Of a DNA stretch of 64,000 nt, positions 35,445-44,554 are shown one piece after another. Within the stretch, counting starts at the first letter, position 1. Each line of letters starts with the position of its first letter. This DNA comes from Acuticoccus sp. MNP-M23. Lineage in GTDB: Bacteria > Pseudomonadota > Alphaproteobacteria > Rhizobiales > Amorphaceae. Both the position numbers and the translations under genes were made by a program. The notes beneath the pieces are model-generated. The model ran no database searches and was not told the origin of the DNA. It saw nothing but the letters and a program-made list of their open reading frames with translations. The stretch lies in contig NZ_CP133480.1 of assembly GCF_031195445.1 (NCBI RefSeq), forward strand, positions 3,898,501 through 3,962,500, read 5' to 3'.

Positions 35445-36356
35445 CTAGCTGCCGGGAAGACCGCGCAGCGCAAAGGCACAGGCCATCATGCCGAAGACGA
35501 AGAGCGGGACGCCGAAACCGCTGTACCAGATTGCCTTTTCGATCGGGGCACGCAGAAACCGGCGCATCAGTGCCAGCTGTCCGATCACGAACACCACCAC
35601 AATGGCCGCGGGAATGATCGCGTTCCAGCTGAGGAGGAGCGCGATGACAACGAGCTGGGGGGCGATCATGATGATGCAGGCCACCAGCGCCGCACGGTCT
35701 GCGCCGAGGGACACCGGAAGCGAGCGGATGCCCATTTCCGAATCGCCCTTGATGGCCTTGAAGTCGTTCAGCGTCATGATGCCGTGGGCGCCGATGCTGT
35801 AGAGCCCCGCAATCGCCAGCACCTCAATGCGCGGCAGGTTGCCGCCGAGCATGGCCGCAGCGCCGGTGACCCACGCGATCCCCTCGTAGGAAAACCCGCA
35901 GGCCGCGTTGCCCCACCAGCCGTTGCGCTTCAGCCGGAAGGGCGGCGCGCTGTAGGCCCAGGCCAGCACCAGCGCCACCACGGTGGCCACCAGCACCCAT
36001 GTGCCAAGCAGGGCCGCCACCATCAGCGACAGCACCGACCAGATGCCCGCAATATACAGGCCCCACAGCCCCGGAACCCGCCCCGACGGGATGGGCCGCT
36101 GGGGTTCGTTGATGGCGTCGACCTCGCGGTCATACCAGTCGTTGATGGCCTGGCTCATGGCACAGACCAGCGGCCCGGCCAGAAGAACGCCGAGGAGCGC
36201 AATGGTCCAGTTGGCCGCGATGGGGATGCCGGACGATACCACCCCGCACGCAAACGCCCACATGGGCGGAAACCACGTGATCGGCTTCAACAGTTCGAGC
36301 ACCGCCGATGGCGCGGGGTAGGACTGCGTTGGCGGGTTTGGTTTCGTCATCGTCAT
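35445..36356 (-). CDS. bchG: Bacteriochlorophyll synthase
   Basis: A 303-aa UbiA-superfamily prenyltransferase with about eight membrane helices. It matches purple-bacterial BchG as I know it over nearly its whole length: LLKPITWFPPMWAFACGVVS, the first Asp-rich motif NDWYDREVDAINEPQRPIPS, AWAYSAPPFRLK, and the second motif in IMTLNDFKAIKGD. BchG esterifies bacteriochlorophyllide with geranylgeranyl or phytyl diphosphate. ATG 36356 is preferred for its AGGG site; ATG 36350 is possible. No other photosynthesis gene is recognisable in the window, which is odd because bchG usually lies in a bch/puf cluster. Confidence 0.82.
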   Translation of the reverse strand: MTMTKPNPPTQSYPAPSAVLELLKPITWFPPMWAFACGVVSSGIPIAANWTIALLGVLLAGPLVCAMSQAINDWYDREVDAINEPQRPIPSGRVPGLWGLYIAGIWSVLSLMVAALLGTWVLVATVVALVLAWAYSAPPFRLKRNGWWGNAACGFSYEGIAWVTGAAAMLGGNLPRIEVLAIAGLYSIGAHGIMTLNDFKAIKGDSEMGIRSLPVSLGADRAALVACIIMIAPQLVVIALLLSWNAIIPAAIVVVFVIGQLALMRRFLRAPIEKAIWYSGFGVPLFVFGMMACAFALRGLPGS

Positions 36357-36681
36357 TTGCCCTGGCCAACCCTTGTCCTGCGGATGTCCCGGCACCGTCT
36401 GCCGCGATGCTGCATCCATCCCGCTTCACCCCAGGCCCTGCACCCGGAGGATCTCCGGCGCTTGCCCAAGCGTCAATGATTGGCGGAGACTTGTGGCACA
36501 AAGCAAGTGAGTGGCGACCCGCCGGTCGGTGAGAGACGAACGGGCGCGGGTGCCGACCGGGCTGCCGCCGCTCCGGTTTGCACGCTGGCAACGACCGTCA
36601 CGGCGCTTGCATGCAGGCAGACGGGCGGCGCCATCGCGTTGCCGCTCCAGTCCCAACCCGTTTCGACCACCGGAGGCTCAC
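36357..36681. other. Divergent bchG / RraA-family gene control region with palindromes
   Basis: This 325-bp gap has two adjacent palindromes, CCGGAGGATCTCCGG (36444-36458) and CGCTTGCCCAAGCG (36459-36472), and a third, TTGTGGCACAA (36491-36501). No clear TGT-N12-ACA site of the PpsR/CrtJ type was found. The dyads are candidate regulator sites for one or both genes. Confidence 0.4.
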
Positions 36682-37446
36682 ATGCCAATACCCGCAAACG
36701 ATGTTCTGACAGGTGAGCCGCTGGCCGCCCTCGGTCCCGGCACGCTGGAGGCGCTGCGCAAAGTGGGCGTTGCCGGCATCGCGTCGGAGCTGTTCAAGCG
36801 CGGGCTTCGGGACACAGTGATGCAAGGAGTTGCGCCGCTTCAGGGCAATGTGCGGCCCTTTGCGGGGCCGGCCTACACCGTGCGCACAATTCCCATGCGT
36901 CCCGACATCGGCACGGCGGATTTCATGATGCGTCTGCCGCGCAACCTCCAACGCATTGCCGTCACCGAAGTGGCGGCGGGGGAGGTGTTGTGCGTGGATG
37001 CGCGCGGCGAGCGGCGCGCCGGGTTCATGGGCGACATTCTTGCGCTCAGCCTTGCGGTGCGCGGCGTGGGCGCTGTGGTGACCGACGGGGGCCTGCGTGA
37101 TGTTGCCGGCATTGGGGACACCGGCCTGCCCGCCTATTGCGCCGGCGCGTCGCCCGCCGGCAGTCAGGCGCACCTTCATGTGGTGGCGGTCAACGAGTCG
37201 ATTGCCTGTGGCGGGCTGCCCGTGTTTCCGGGCGACGTGCTGGTGGGCGACGCCGACGGGGTGGTTGTCGTTCCGAGAGCGCTGGCCGACGATGTTGCAG
37301 GGACCGGCGCAAGTCAGGCCGACCTCGAAGCTTTTTGCCGCGAACGCATCCGCAAGGGTGCGCCGCTGATCGGCACCTATCCCCCCAATGACGCAACGCT
37401 TGAGGCATTTCACGCCCAGCGCCGCGGGGGCACCCCTTCGACCTGA
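36682..37446 (+). CDS. RraA-family protein, possible aldolase
   Basis: A 254-aa RraA/HMG-aldolase-fold protein starting at ATG 36682 behind a strong GGAGG site. The family's metal/active-site segment is GVGAVVTDGGLRD, with GDILALSLAV just before it. It is longer than ribonuclease regulator RraA (about 160 aa), as are the divergent oxo-acid aldolase members. It is convergent with the apiose importer operon. A role in cleaving a sugar-acid intermediate is possible but not shown. Confidence 0.8.
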   Translation: MPIPANDVLTGEPLAALGPGTLEALRKVGVAGIASELFKRGLRDTVMQGVAPLQGNVRPFAGPAYTVRTIPMRPDIGTADFMMRLPRNLQRIAVTEVAAGEVLCVDARGERRAGFMGDILALSLAVRGVGAVVTDGGLRDVAGIGDTGLPAYCAGASPAGSQAHLHVVAVNESIACGGLPVFPGDVLVGDADGVVVVPRALADDVAGTGASQADLEAFCRERIRKGAPLIGTYPPNDATLEAFHAQRRGGTPST

Positions 37447-37528
37447 AGCGATGGGGTCGACCCATCCTGTCGTTTCCGGACCTCCAAGCCGCGTCGCCGC
37501 TGATCCCGCCGGGATGGCTGCAACGCGG

Positions 37529-38512
37529 TCAGCCGGTGAGCGGTCGGATGGCGCGGCGGCGAGACCGGCGTAGCCTGAGGTCCCGTTGCCCGTCGATCAG
37601 CACGGCGGCAAAGATGATCGCCGCCAGCACGATGGGCTGCAGGTAAAGGTTCACGGCGGTGAAGACGAGCCCCGTCCGCACCGTCTGGATCAGCACCGCG
37701 CCGATGGCAGCGCCGAAGGCCGTGCCCACCCCGCCAAAGAGGCTGACGCCGCCCAGCACCGCGGCTGCAATCACGTCGAACTCACGCCCTTCGCCGAATG
37801 CAACGTCGAGCCGGCCGATCTGTGCAATCAGGATGAAGCCCGCCGTCGCCGCGCAGGCCGACGAGATGAGGTAGACCCTCGCCCGCACCCAGTCGGCCCG
37901 GATGCCGGCCTTGCGGGCAACCTCCGGGTCCGCGCCCACCGCATAGATCTGCCGCCCGAACGAAGTGCGTGACAGGACGATCCATGCCGCCAGCGCCACC
38001 AGCACGAAGACAATCACCGGAAGCGGCACGCCGAACACGGAGGAGAGGCCGAAGTCGAGCATCGACCGGTCGAAGTCGAACTGGCGCGACGACGTGATCC
38101 AGGTGCCGGCGCCGCGGAAGAAGAAGAGCGTGGCGAGCGTGACGATGAAGGGGGCGATGTTCAGCCGCACGATGAAAAGCGCGTTGATGGCGCCCATGGC
38201 GAGGCCCGCCAGCACTGCGGTCAGGAGCCCGCCGGCAACGCCGATGGGCAACTCCCGCATGGCGATGCCCGCCAGAAGCGGCCCCAGATACATCACCGAT
38301 CCAACGGAAAGGTCGATCCCCCGCGTGAGAAGGACGAAGCTCATCCCGACCGCGGCAATGCCGATGAAGGAGGATTGTTTGATGATGTTGGCAACGTTCT
38401 CCGGCGTCAGAAATGCGTCTGACTGGAAGCCGAAGAAGACCAGAACGACCGCGAAGATCGGGATTGTGGCGTTGCGCAGGAGAAGGCGGGTTGCGCGCTC
38501 TTTGAGGGTCAT
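37529..38512 (-). CDS. Sugar ABC transporter permease (RbsC-like), apiose operon
   Basis: A 327-aa permease of the ribose/xylose type with the diagnostic LLTRGIDLSVGSVMYLG segment and GGVSLFGGVGTAFGA near the C-terminus, and 8-10 membrane helices. Its ATG overlaps the ATPase stop (ATGA). It is the last gene of the long apnL-to-permease operon and forms a heterodimeric channel with the other permease (40002-41237). Confidence 0.92.
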   Translation of the reverse strand: MTLKERATRLLLRNATIPIFAVVLVFFGFQSDAFLTPENVANIIKQSSFIGIAAVGMSFVLLTRGIDLSVGSVMYLGPLLAGIAMRELPIGVAGGLLTAVLAGLAMGAINALFIVRLNIAPFIVTLATLFFFRGAGTWITSSRQFDFDRSMLDFGLSSVFGVPLPVIVFVLVALAAWIVLSRTSFGRQIYAVGADPEVARKAGIRADWVRARVYLISSACAATAGFILIAQIGRLDVAFGEGREFDVIAAAVLGGVSLFGGVGTAFGAAIGAVLIQTVRTGLVFTAVNLYLQPIVLAAIIFAAVLIDGQRDLRLRRSRRRAIRPLTG

Positions 38513-40005
38513 GCCGTCTCCCTGAAGGCCATGGACAGGATTGCGGACTGCTCGAACGGCGGCGCATCGAAGCCGCCGACAATCTCCCCGCGGCTCATGA
38601 CGAGAATGCGGTCGCAGACCCCCATCAGCTCGTCGATTTCGGACGAGATGAAAAGCACCGCGCCGCCGGCTGCGGCGAGCTGGTCGGCCAGTGTGTAGAT
38701 CTCGTACTTGGCACCGACGTCGACGCCTCTGGTCGGCTCGTCGAGGATGAAGACGCGGGGGCCGCTCATCAGCCACTTGCCGATGACGACCTTCTGCTGG
38801 TTGCCGCCGGAGAGCGATTTCGCCGGCTGGCGGTCAATCTTGCCGGCCTTCAACTGGACGCGGCCTGCCGTTTCGAGCGCCTCTTCGGCCAGCGCCTCGG
38901 CGTCGATCAGCGCTGCCGGGGCGCGGCCGAACCGGCTGATGGAGACGAGGGCAAGATTGTCCTCGATGGGGCTTTCCATCATCAGCCCCTCGGCCCGGCG
39001 GTCTTCGGTGACGAAGGCAAGGCCCGCCTCGATCCGCGCCCTGGGGCTGCCTGTGAGCGGTGTGCCGGCAAGGACGATCTCGCCCTGTTCGGCGGGATCG
39101 AGGCCGAACAGGACGCGGGCAAGCTCCGTCCGCCCTGACCCCATCAGCCCGAAGAGGCCGAGAATTTCGCCGCGCCGAAGGTCGAACGAAACATTTTCCA
39201 GTACGCCAGGCTGGCCAAGGCCGCTCACCTTCAGCGCAATGTCCGCTTCGGGCCTTGCCGTCCGTTCGGGGAAGAGGCCGGACAGGGCGCGCCCGATCAT
39301 CGCGTGGATCATCCGTGGAATGTCGAAGTCGGCCACCTTGCCGCTTTCGATCAGCCGCCCATCGCGCAGGACCGCGACCGTATCGCACAGCCGCGCAACA
39401 TCGCCCAGAACGTGGCTGATGTAGATGATCGTCTTGCCCTGATCGCGCAGTCGTTCGATCACCTCGAACAGCCGCGTGGTCTCGCGCGGGGTGAGCGACG
39501 TGGTCGGCTCGTCGAAAATGATCAGCGCAGCATCGCGGTGGAGCGCCTTGGCAATTTCCACCAGCTGCCGCTCGCCGGGCGAAAGATCGCCCACCGCGGC
39601 ATCCGGCGAGACATGGAGGTCGAGGGCTGCCAGAAGTTCGGCGGCCCGTTCGCGGATGGCGCGCCGGTCGATCAGGCCGAGCTTTTTCGGAAAACCGTCC
39701 ACGAAGAGGTTTTCGGCAACCGACAGGTTGAGGAAGAGGTTCAGCTCCTGGTGGATGAAGGCGACACCGCGTGCGGCCGCCGCAGCCGCCCCGGCAGGCG
39801 CATAGGGTTCGCCGCGCCAGAACATCTGGCCGGAGGAGGGGGCGAGCACGCCGCCCACCATGTTCATCAAGGTGGATTTGCCGGCGCCGTTTTCGCCGAT
39901 CAGGCCGAGCACGGCGCCCTGCGCCACATCCAGCGTCACGTCTTCCACCGCCGGCACGCCGTAATAGGCCTTGGAGAGCGCCTCAAGGCGCAGGAGCGCG
40001 CTCAT
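38509..40005 (-). CDS. Sugar ABC transporter ATPase (RbsA-like), apiose operon
   Basis: A 498-aa tandem ATPase. The first domain has Walker A GENGAGKST, signature LSPGERQLVEIAKA and Walker B IIFDEPTTSLTP. The second half has GLMGSGRTEL, signature LSGGNQQKVVIGKWLM and FILDEPTRGVDVG. The reduced second Walker A is normal for RbsA/XylG-type proteins. Its start overlaps the permease stop and its end overlaps the second permease start. Confidence 0.94.
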   Translation of the reverse strand: MSALLRLEALSKAYYGVPAVEDVTLDVAQGAVLGLIGENGAGKSTLMNMVGGVLAPSSGQMFWRGEPYAPAGAAAAAARGVAFIHQELNLFLNLSVAENLFVDGFPKKLGLIDRRAIRERAAELLAALDLHVSPDAAVGDLSPGERQLVEIAKALHRDAALIIFDEPTTSLTPRETTRLFEVIERLRDQGKTIIYISHVLGDVARLCDTVAVLRDGRLIESGKVADFDIPRMIHAMIGRALSGLFPERTARPEADIALKVSGLGQPGVLENVSFDLRRGEILGLFGLMGSGRTELARVLFGLDPAEQGEIVLAGTPLTGSPRARIEAGLAFVTEDRRAEGLMMESPIEDNLALVSISRFGRAPAALIDAEALAEEALETAGRVQLKAGKIDRQPAKSLSGGNQQKVVIGKWLMSGPRVFILDEPTRGVDVGAKYEIYTLADQLAAAGGAVLFISSEIDELMGVCDRILVMSRGEIVGGFDAPPFEQSAILSMAFRETA

Positions 40006-41237
40006 GCCGCTCTCTCGCGCATCAGCCGCGTTCGCAGAACATCGAGCAGGGCGGCGGCGAGGATGACGGCGCCCTTCACCATGTCGATATGGAAGGACGA
40101 CAGGTTCATGAGGTTGAGCGTGTTGGACAGGACGACGAAGAACAGGACGCCGAACACCGTCCAAAGCACCTTGCCCTTGCCGCCGAAAAGGCTGGTGCCG
40201 CCGATGACCACCGCGCCGATCACGTCCAGCAGGAAGGCGCCGTCGCCAAGGGTAGGCCGGCCCGCCTCCAGCCGCGCGGAGTAGAGGATCGACCCCGCCG
40301 CCGCGCACACCGCCGATATGACGAAGACCGCAACGACGATCCGTTTCACCGGAACGCCGGAAATCTCGGCAGCCCGCCGGTTGGCGCCGATGGCATAGAC
40401 GTAACGTCCGAACACGGTGCGCGACAGGAGGATGTGCGCGGCAATGGCAATGGCGATGGCAATCACCGCCGGGTAGGTGATGAACGAGAAAATCTGACGG
40501 CGCGGAATGCGCGGTTCGTCCTGCGCCCCCAGATAGACCGAAACGATGTCGCCCTTCCCAAGCTCGATGAAGCTTTCCGGCAGCGGCCGGATGTTTTCCG
40601 ACTGGGTGAGCCAGATGGCGAAGGCGCCGATGCCGATGAGGCCGACCAGCGTCACCATGAAGGGCGGCATGTTGAGGTAGGCGATCGAAATGCCGTTGGC
40701 AGCGCCGATCAGCGCGCCGGTGAGGAGCATCGCTCCAATGCCGAGTGCAAGGCCAAGGGGCACGCCCGCCAGCGGCCCGCCTTCCTCGGTGAGGATGGTG
40801 CCCCAGAGCGGCGCGTTCTCCAGCACCGCGCCGGAGCCGCCGACCGCAAGCAGCGCGCCGCCGACGACGCTCGCAAGGCCGATGACTGCGCCCTGGCTGA
40901 GGTCGATGCCGGCGATGGTGAGAACGAAGGTCTGCCCCACGGCAACCACCAGAAGCGGCCACATGTTGGACAGGATGTTGGACACGTTCGCCGGGTTCGA
41001 CAGCGTCGGCAGGAACGGCACGAGGACCAGAACGTAGGCGAGCGTGAGGTAAAGGACGAAATAGTCCGACAGGAACAGGTCCCCCAGCCGGCGCCCCAGG
41101 CGCGTGACGCTGCCGGGGCGCGCCACACTTCTGGTGTCCGCTGCATCCAGGGGGCGGTCGGCGTCTTGTGCGGCGGGACGCCCCCCCGGCCCGCTGGCCG
41201 GGAGGACGCTGCCTTCTGTGCGATGCGGCTCGCTCAC
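40002..41237 (-). CDS. Sugar ABC transporter permease, apiose operon
   Basis: A 411-aa permease starting at GTG 41237, whose GTGA overlaps the binding-protein stop. The core has LTIAGIDLSQGAVIGLASVV and GGTSLFGGKGKVLWTVFG, both typical of the ribose-type family. About 65 hydrophilic N-terminal residues precede the first helix. It is longer than RbsC because of this extension and a periplasmic loop around EEGGPLAG. It pairs with the permease at 37529-38512. Confidence 0.9.
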   Translation of the reverse strand: MSEPHRTEGSVLPASGPGGRPAAQDADRPLDAADTRSVARPGSVTRLGRRLGDLFLSDYFVLYLTLAYVLVLVPFLPTLSNPANVSNILSNMWPLLVVAVGQTFVLTIAGIDLSQGAVIGLASVVGGALLAVGGSGAVLENAPLWGTILTEEGGPLAGVPLGLALGIGAMLLTGALIGAANGISIAYLNMPPFMVTLVGLIGIGAFAIWLTQSENIRPLPESFIELGKGDIVSVYLGAQDEPRIPRRQIFSFITYPAVIAIAIAIAAHILLSRTVFGRYVYAIGANRRAAEISGVPVKRIVVAVFVISAVCAAAGSILYSARLEAGRPTLGDGAFLLDVIGAVVIGGTSLFGGKGKVLWTVFGVLFFVVLSNTLNLMNLSSFHIDMVKGAVILAAALLDVLRTRLMRERAA

Positions 41238-42226
41238 TTGTCGAGGAAGCCGTCTGCCAGGAGCACGCAGCCCCACATGTCCTTCTCGCGCTCGCCGATA
41301 TTGGCGGAGGTGAGCGCAAAGCCCGGGTCCGCAATCACCTCGTTAGGTGCATATTCGCCGTCTTCGATGGCTTTGAGGATGGCGTTCAGCGCCTGGTCGG
41401 CCTCGAAGTAAAGATCCTGCACGCCGGTTGCGTCGACGTAGGTGTCCTTGATGAGCTGGCAGGCGGTGGCGTCCCCGTCGAGGCCGCCCATGACCACATG
41501 CCCGTCTTCACCGGCCTTCTTCCACATGCCGCGCGGCTCGAAAACCGACCGGATGGTGGGAAAGAGGAAGTCCGACGAGGTGAAGACGAGGTCGATATCG
41601 GGGTTGGCGGTCACCGCAGCTTCGAGATTGGCAAGGGCGGTCGCCGCATCCCATTCGGTCGCCACTTCGATGGGCGCGGCGAACTTGTCGCCGTGCTTCT
41701 CAATGGCAGTGTAAAAGCCCTCCTTGCGGCCGACGGCGTTGGGGTCGCCAAGGTCACCCACCAAAATGAGCGGCTGAAGCGGTGCGTCGCCCGCGTTTTC
41801 CAGCGCCTTCTCGGCCAGAAAGTCGACGGCCTGGCTGGCGATGCTGGCGTTGTCCGCCACCACGACAATGCCGCGCGAAAGGTCTGACGGCGGGCGGTTG
41901 AACACCGCGATCGGCACGTCGTTTTCCTGCGCTTCCTTCACGATGGTGACGGCACTCTCGCCGTCCTGCGGAATGATGATGATCCCGTCAACGCCCTGGG
42001 CGATGCAGTCGCGCACCTGTTCCAGCTGGCGGTTTGCGTCCTCGTTGGCGTTCCGCTCGATGACGGTGTGGCCCTTCTCCTCCAGCGTGGCGGTGATGGC
42101 CTGATGGCCTGCCACCCAGAACTCGGTCTCAAGGTCCTGGAAGGCGAAGCAGATATTGGCGGCCGATGCCGGCGTTGCGATGGCTGCAACGGCTGCAAGG
42201 GTGCCTGCCGCAATAAGAATCTTCAT
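41234..42226 (-). CDS. Sugar-binding protein, family Peripla_BP_4, apiose operon
   Basis: A 330-aa periplasmic binding protein with the signal peptide MKILIAAGTLAAVAAIATPASA. The mature protein starts ANICFAFQDLETEFWVAG, and the DNASIASQAVDFL segment is typical of pentose/hexose-binding members. It follows apnO by 80 bases that contain a stem-loop, and precedes its own permease and ATPase genes. Context makes D-apiose, or an apiose-containing sugar, the likely ligand. Confidence 0.88.
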   Translation of the reverse strand: MKILIAAGTLAAVAAIATPASAANICFAFQDLETEFWVAGHQAITATLEEKGHTVIERNANEDANRQLEQVRDCIAQGVDGIIIIPQDGESAVTIVKEAQENDVPIAVFNRPPSDLSRGIVVVADNASIASQAVDFLAEKALENAGDAPLQPLILVGDLGDPNAVGRKEGFYTAIEKHGDKFAAPIEVATEWDAATALANLEAAVTANPDIDLVFTSSDFLFPTIRSVFEPRGMWKKAGEDGHVVMGGLDGDATACQLIKDTYVDATGVQDLYFEADQALNAILKAIEDGEYAPNEVIADPGFALTSANIGEREKDMWGCVLLADGFLDK

Positions 42227-42277
42227 GGGGTTTCCTCAGGATTATTGATTGGTGTTGCGGCCTCGTGGGCCGGAGTG

Positions 42278-42300
42278 CCGGCCGGCTGGTTGCCGGCCGG
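42278..42300 (-). terminator. Intercistronic stem-loop upstream of the binding-protein gene
   Basis: CCGGCCGG at 42278-42285 and at 42293-42300 form an 8-bp stem around a 7-base loop between apnO and the binding-protein gene. It has no T-run. It may mark an mRNA processing point that separates the catabolic part of the operon from the transport part. Confidence 0.45.
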
Positions 42301-42306
42301 AAGGGA

Positions 42307-43155
42307 TCAGGCCGCCTCGTCGGGCTGGCAGATGTCCTTGACGGACTGGAGCACGGCTTCGGGTGCGAACACGCGGTCCAGCCAGCCATCGCGGAAGATC
42401 TGCGGCTCGGCCTCCCGGATGGCGTGGAGGGCACCGTCGGAGAACTTGCCCTCGGGGAAGATGCCGAATGCGATGGCAAGCTCGATGTTGAGGTGCCCGA
42501 GGATGAAGTCGTGTGCGGCCTGTTCCGGCACGCCGCGCTTGACCGCCTCGTCGGTCGCCTTGCGCAGCGCCAGCGCGAAGGTGGCGCCAACGGTCTCGGA
42601 CAGGGCAGGCTCCAGAATGGCCATCTGCTCCACCGTCACCCGGTGCGAGCGCATCACCGGCTTGTAGATCTCCCGCGCCACTTCCTCGCACATGGCGTAA
42701 TGCTCGTCCGGCCCCTGCATCAGCGCGCAGACAATGTGCTGCTTGGCGCCGACGCCGCCGAAAAAGTCGAGCCGCGTGTCGCCTTCCTCATCGTTGAAGA
42801 TGGGCGGATGGCAGGGGTGGGTGACGAAATAGGTGACGTCGTTGCGCTCCGGCAGCTCTCCGGCGTGGGGGGCGGCGGCGTCGAGCATGATGATCGCGGC
42901 GCCAGGCTTCACGTCGGCAATGATTTCGTGGGCGATCTTGCCGATCAGCCGGTCCGGGGTTGCCATCAGCACCACATCCGCGTCGCGGATGGCGTTGTTC
43001 TTGTCCGTGCATTGGAGGCCGGTGGCGGCGACCAGCCTGTCCCGCCCGGCTTCGGACGGTTCCACCGGCGACACCGTGAACTTGGTATCCATCAGGTTCG
43101 TGGCGAGCCTGACGCCCATTTTTCCGCCGGCGCCGAGCAGAGCGATTCTGGTCAT
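42307..43155 (-). CDS. apnO: D-apionate oxidoisomerase
   Basis: A 282-aa NAD-binding protein with the Rossmann motif LLGAGGKMGVRLA at the N-terminus and a 6-phosphogluconate-dehydrogenase-like helical C-terminal half. In the published D-apiose pathways this family, ApnO, oxidises and rearranges D-apionate to 3-oxo-isoapionate with NAD+. The call rests on the family resemblance together with apsD, apnL, oiaK and a RuBisCO-like gene in the same operon. It starts 34 bases after the kinase stop. Confidence 0.78.
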   Translation of the reverse strand: MTRIALLGAGGKMGVRLATNLMDTKFTVSPVEPSEAGRDRLVAATGLQCTDKNNAIRDADVVLMATPDRLIGKIAHEIIADVKPGAAIIMLDAAAPHAGELPERNDVTYFVTHPCHPPIFNDEEGDTRLDFFGGVGAKQHIVCALMQGPDEHYAMCEEVAREIYKPVMRSHRVTVEQMAILEPALSETVGATFALALRKATDEAVKRGVPEQAAHDFILGHLNIELAIAFGIFPEGKFSDGALHAIREAEPQIFRDGWLDRVFAPEAVLQSVKDICQPDEAA

Positions 43156-43189
43156 GTGCGTCCTCTTTCGTGTTCAGGCCGGTGGCCCG

Positions 43190-44554
43190 TCATTGTGCGC
43201 AAGGGCTGCCCGCCCGCATGCGCGAGAAGAAATCCGGCGGCCCCATCTGGCCGCCCTTGAGTGCGATCTGGACGCCGTCGGTGGCCGGGTCGTCGCCGTG
43301 CGCTTTCAGGAGCGCTGCGCCCGGTACCAGCGGTGCCTCGGCGGTGACGGCATAGATGCCGAGCCCCCGTGCCGCCGCGCTGGAGGTGTCGCCGCCTGCA
43401 ATTGCTGCGCGTGTGAGGCCGGCGTCTCGCACGATGCGGTTGAGGATCTCGCCGAGCCCTTCGCCAATGCGCGTATTGGCAGTGGCAAGGCCGGTGCCGG
43501 ACTGCGCAACAGCTTCGCGGAACGCGGAGATGGACCGGTCGTCAGGCCCCCGCGCGGTGCACACCAGCGGGTTGCGCCCTTGCCCGAGAAGAGCAAGCGC
43601 GTTCTCTGCGGCGGCGTCTTTTGCGCGCCCCCATGCCGCTTCGTCCACCGCGGCGGCAGGGTCGAGGGGGACGATGGCGAACCCGTCCGCCTCGGCGTGG
43701 GCGATCTGTCCTGCGGTAATCGGCGAGCACGAGCCGGAGACGATGGCGAGGCGGTGCACCGGGGCAACCGTCTGCGGCGGCGCCGGGGGCGGCGCGACAC
43801 CCGCTGCGCGCCAGGCCGCAACGAGCGCGTACTCCACCCCTTGCGAGCCGAGGGCAAACAGCGGCGCGTCCATCGCTTGCGCCCAGATCAGCGCACCGGC
43901 TGCGGCAAGCGTCTCGTCGTCGACCACATCGAACGCGACGATGGTGTTGCCCCCGGCACGCGCCGCTTTCAGCGCATCGGCGCCGCGGCCGGCCTTGAGC
44001 GCGACCAGATCGACGAGGCCCACGCGGCGCTCTGTCTGCCGGCCGAGGTGGCGGCACACGTCAGCCTCGTCCATCGGCGTGACCGGGTGGACGGCCATGG
44101 TGGGGTGCCTGTCCAGCCGGTGAACGGTGTCGCCGGCGGCAGCAAAGAGGGTGCCGAAAGCCTGCCAGCGGCCGATCTCGGGTGCGCCAACCACCAGCGG
44201 CGCCCAGCCATCAGCCGCAATTCCGAGATCAGCCGCCTTGCCGATGGAGCCGACATCGGGCGCGGAATCGAACGTGGAGCAGACCTTGTAGTGTGTGACC
44301 GGCGCCCCGGTCGCGCGCAGCGCGGCATAAACGGGCGGCAGGTTGGCCTCCATCCACGCCGGGTCACGGGTGCGGGCATCCCCCGCAATCCCGATGGCGC
44401 GCAGGGTGCCGAACCGTGCCAGCCGCGCAGCGTCCGGCGGATCGAAAAACAGAACCGAGGGGAAGCCGGCGAAGGTCAGCACCTCCATGACCGCCGATGC
44501 GCCGGTAAAGTCGTCGCCGTACCAGGCAATGAGAGGGCCGGCGGGAAGGTTCAC
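43190..44554 (-). CDS. oiaK: 3-oxo-isoapionate kinase (four-carbon acid sugar kinase family)
   Basis: A 454-aa kinase of the DUF1537 family starting at GTG 44554, which overlaps the RuBisCO-like stop (GTGA). The N-terminal AWYGDDFTGASAVMEVLTFA segment and the C-terminal IAGGDTSSAAARGLGIYAV segment are the hallmarks of the two DUF1537 domains. Family members phosphorylate four-carbon acids. OiaK, the member in apiose clusters, makes 3-oxo-isoapionate 4-phosphate. Placement between the RuBisCO-like gene and apnO supports OiaK over erythronate- or threonate-type kinases. Confidence 0.78.
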   Translation of the reverse strand: MNLPAGPLIAWYGDDFTGASAVMEVLTFAGFPSVLFFDPPDAARLARFGTLRAIGIAGDARTRDPAWMEANLPPVYAALRATGAPVTHYKVCSTFDSAPDVGSIGKAADLGIAADGWAPLVVGAPEIGRWQAFGTLFAAAGDTVHRLDRHPTMAVHPVTPMDEADVCRHLGRQTERRVGLVDLVALKAGRGADALKAARAGGNTIVAFDVVDDETLAAAGALIWAQAMDAPLFALGSQGVEYALVAAWRAAGVAPPPAPPQTVAPVHRLAIVSGSCSPITAGQIAHAEADGFAIVPLDPAAAVDEAAWGRAKDAAAENALALLGQGRNPLVCTARGPDDRSISAFREAVAQSGTGLATANTRIGEGLGEILNRIVRDAGLTRAAIAGGDTSSAAARGLGIYAVTAEAPLVPGAALLKAHGDDPATDGVQIALKGGQMGPPDFFSRMRAGSPCAQ

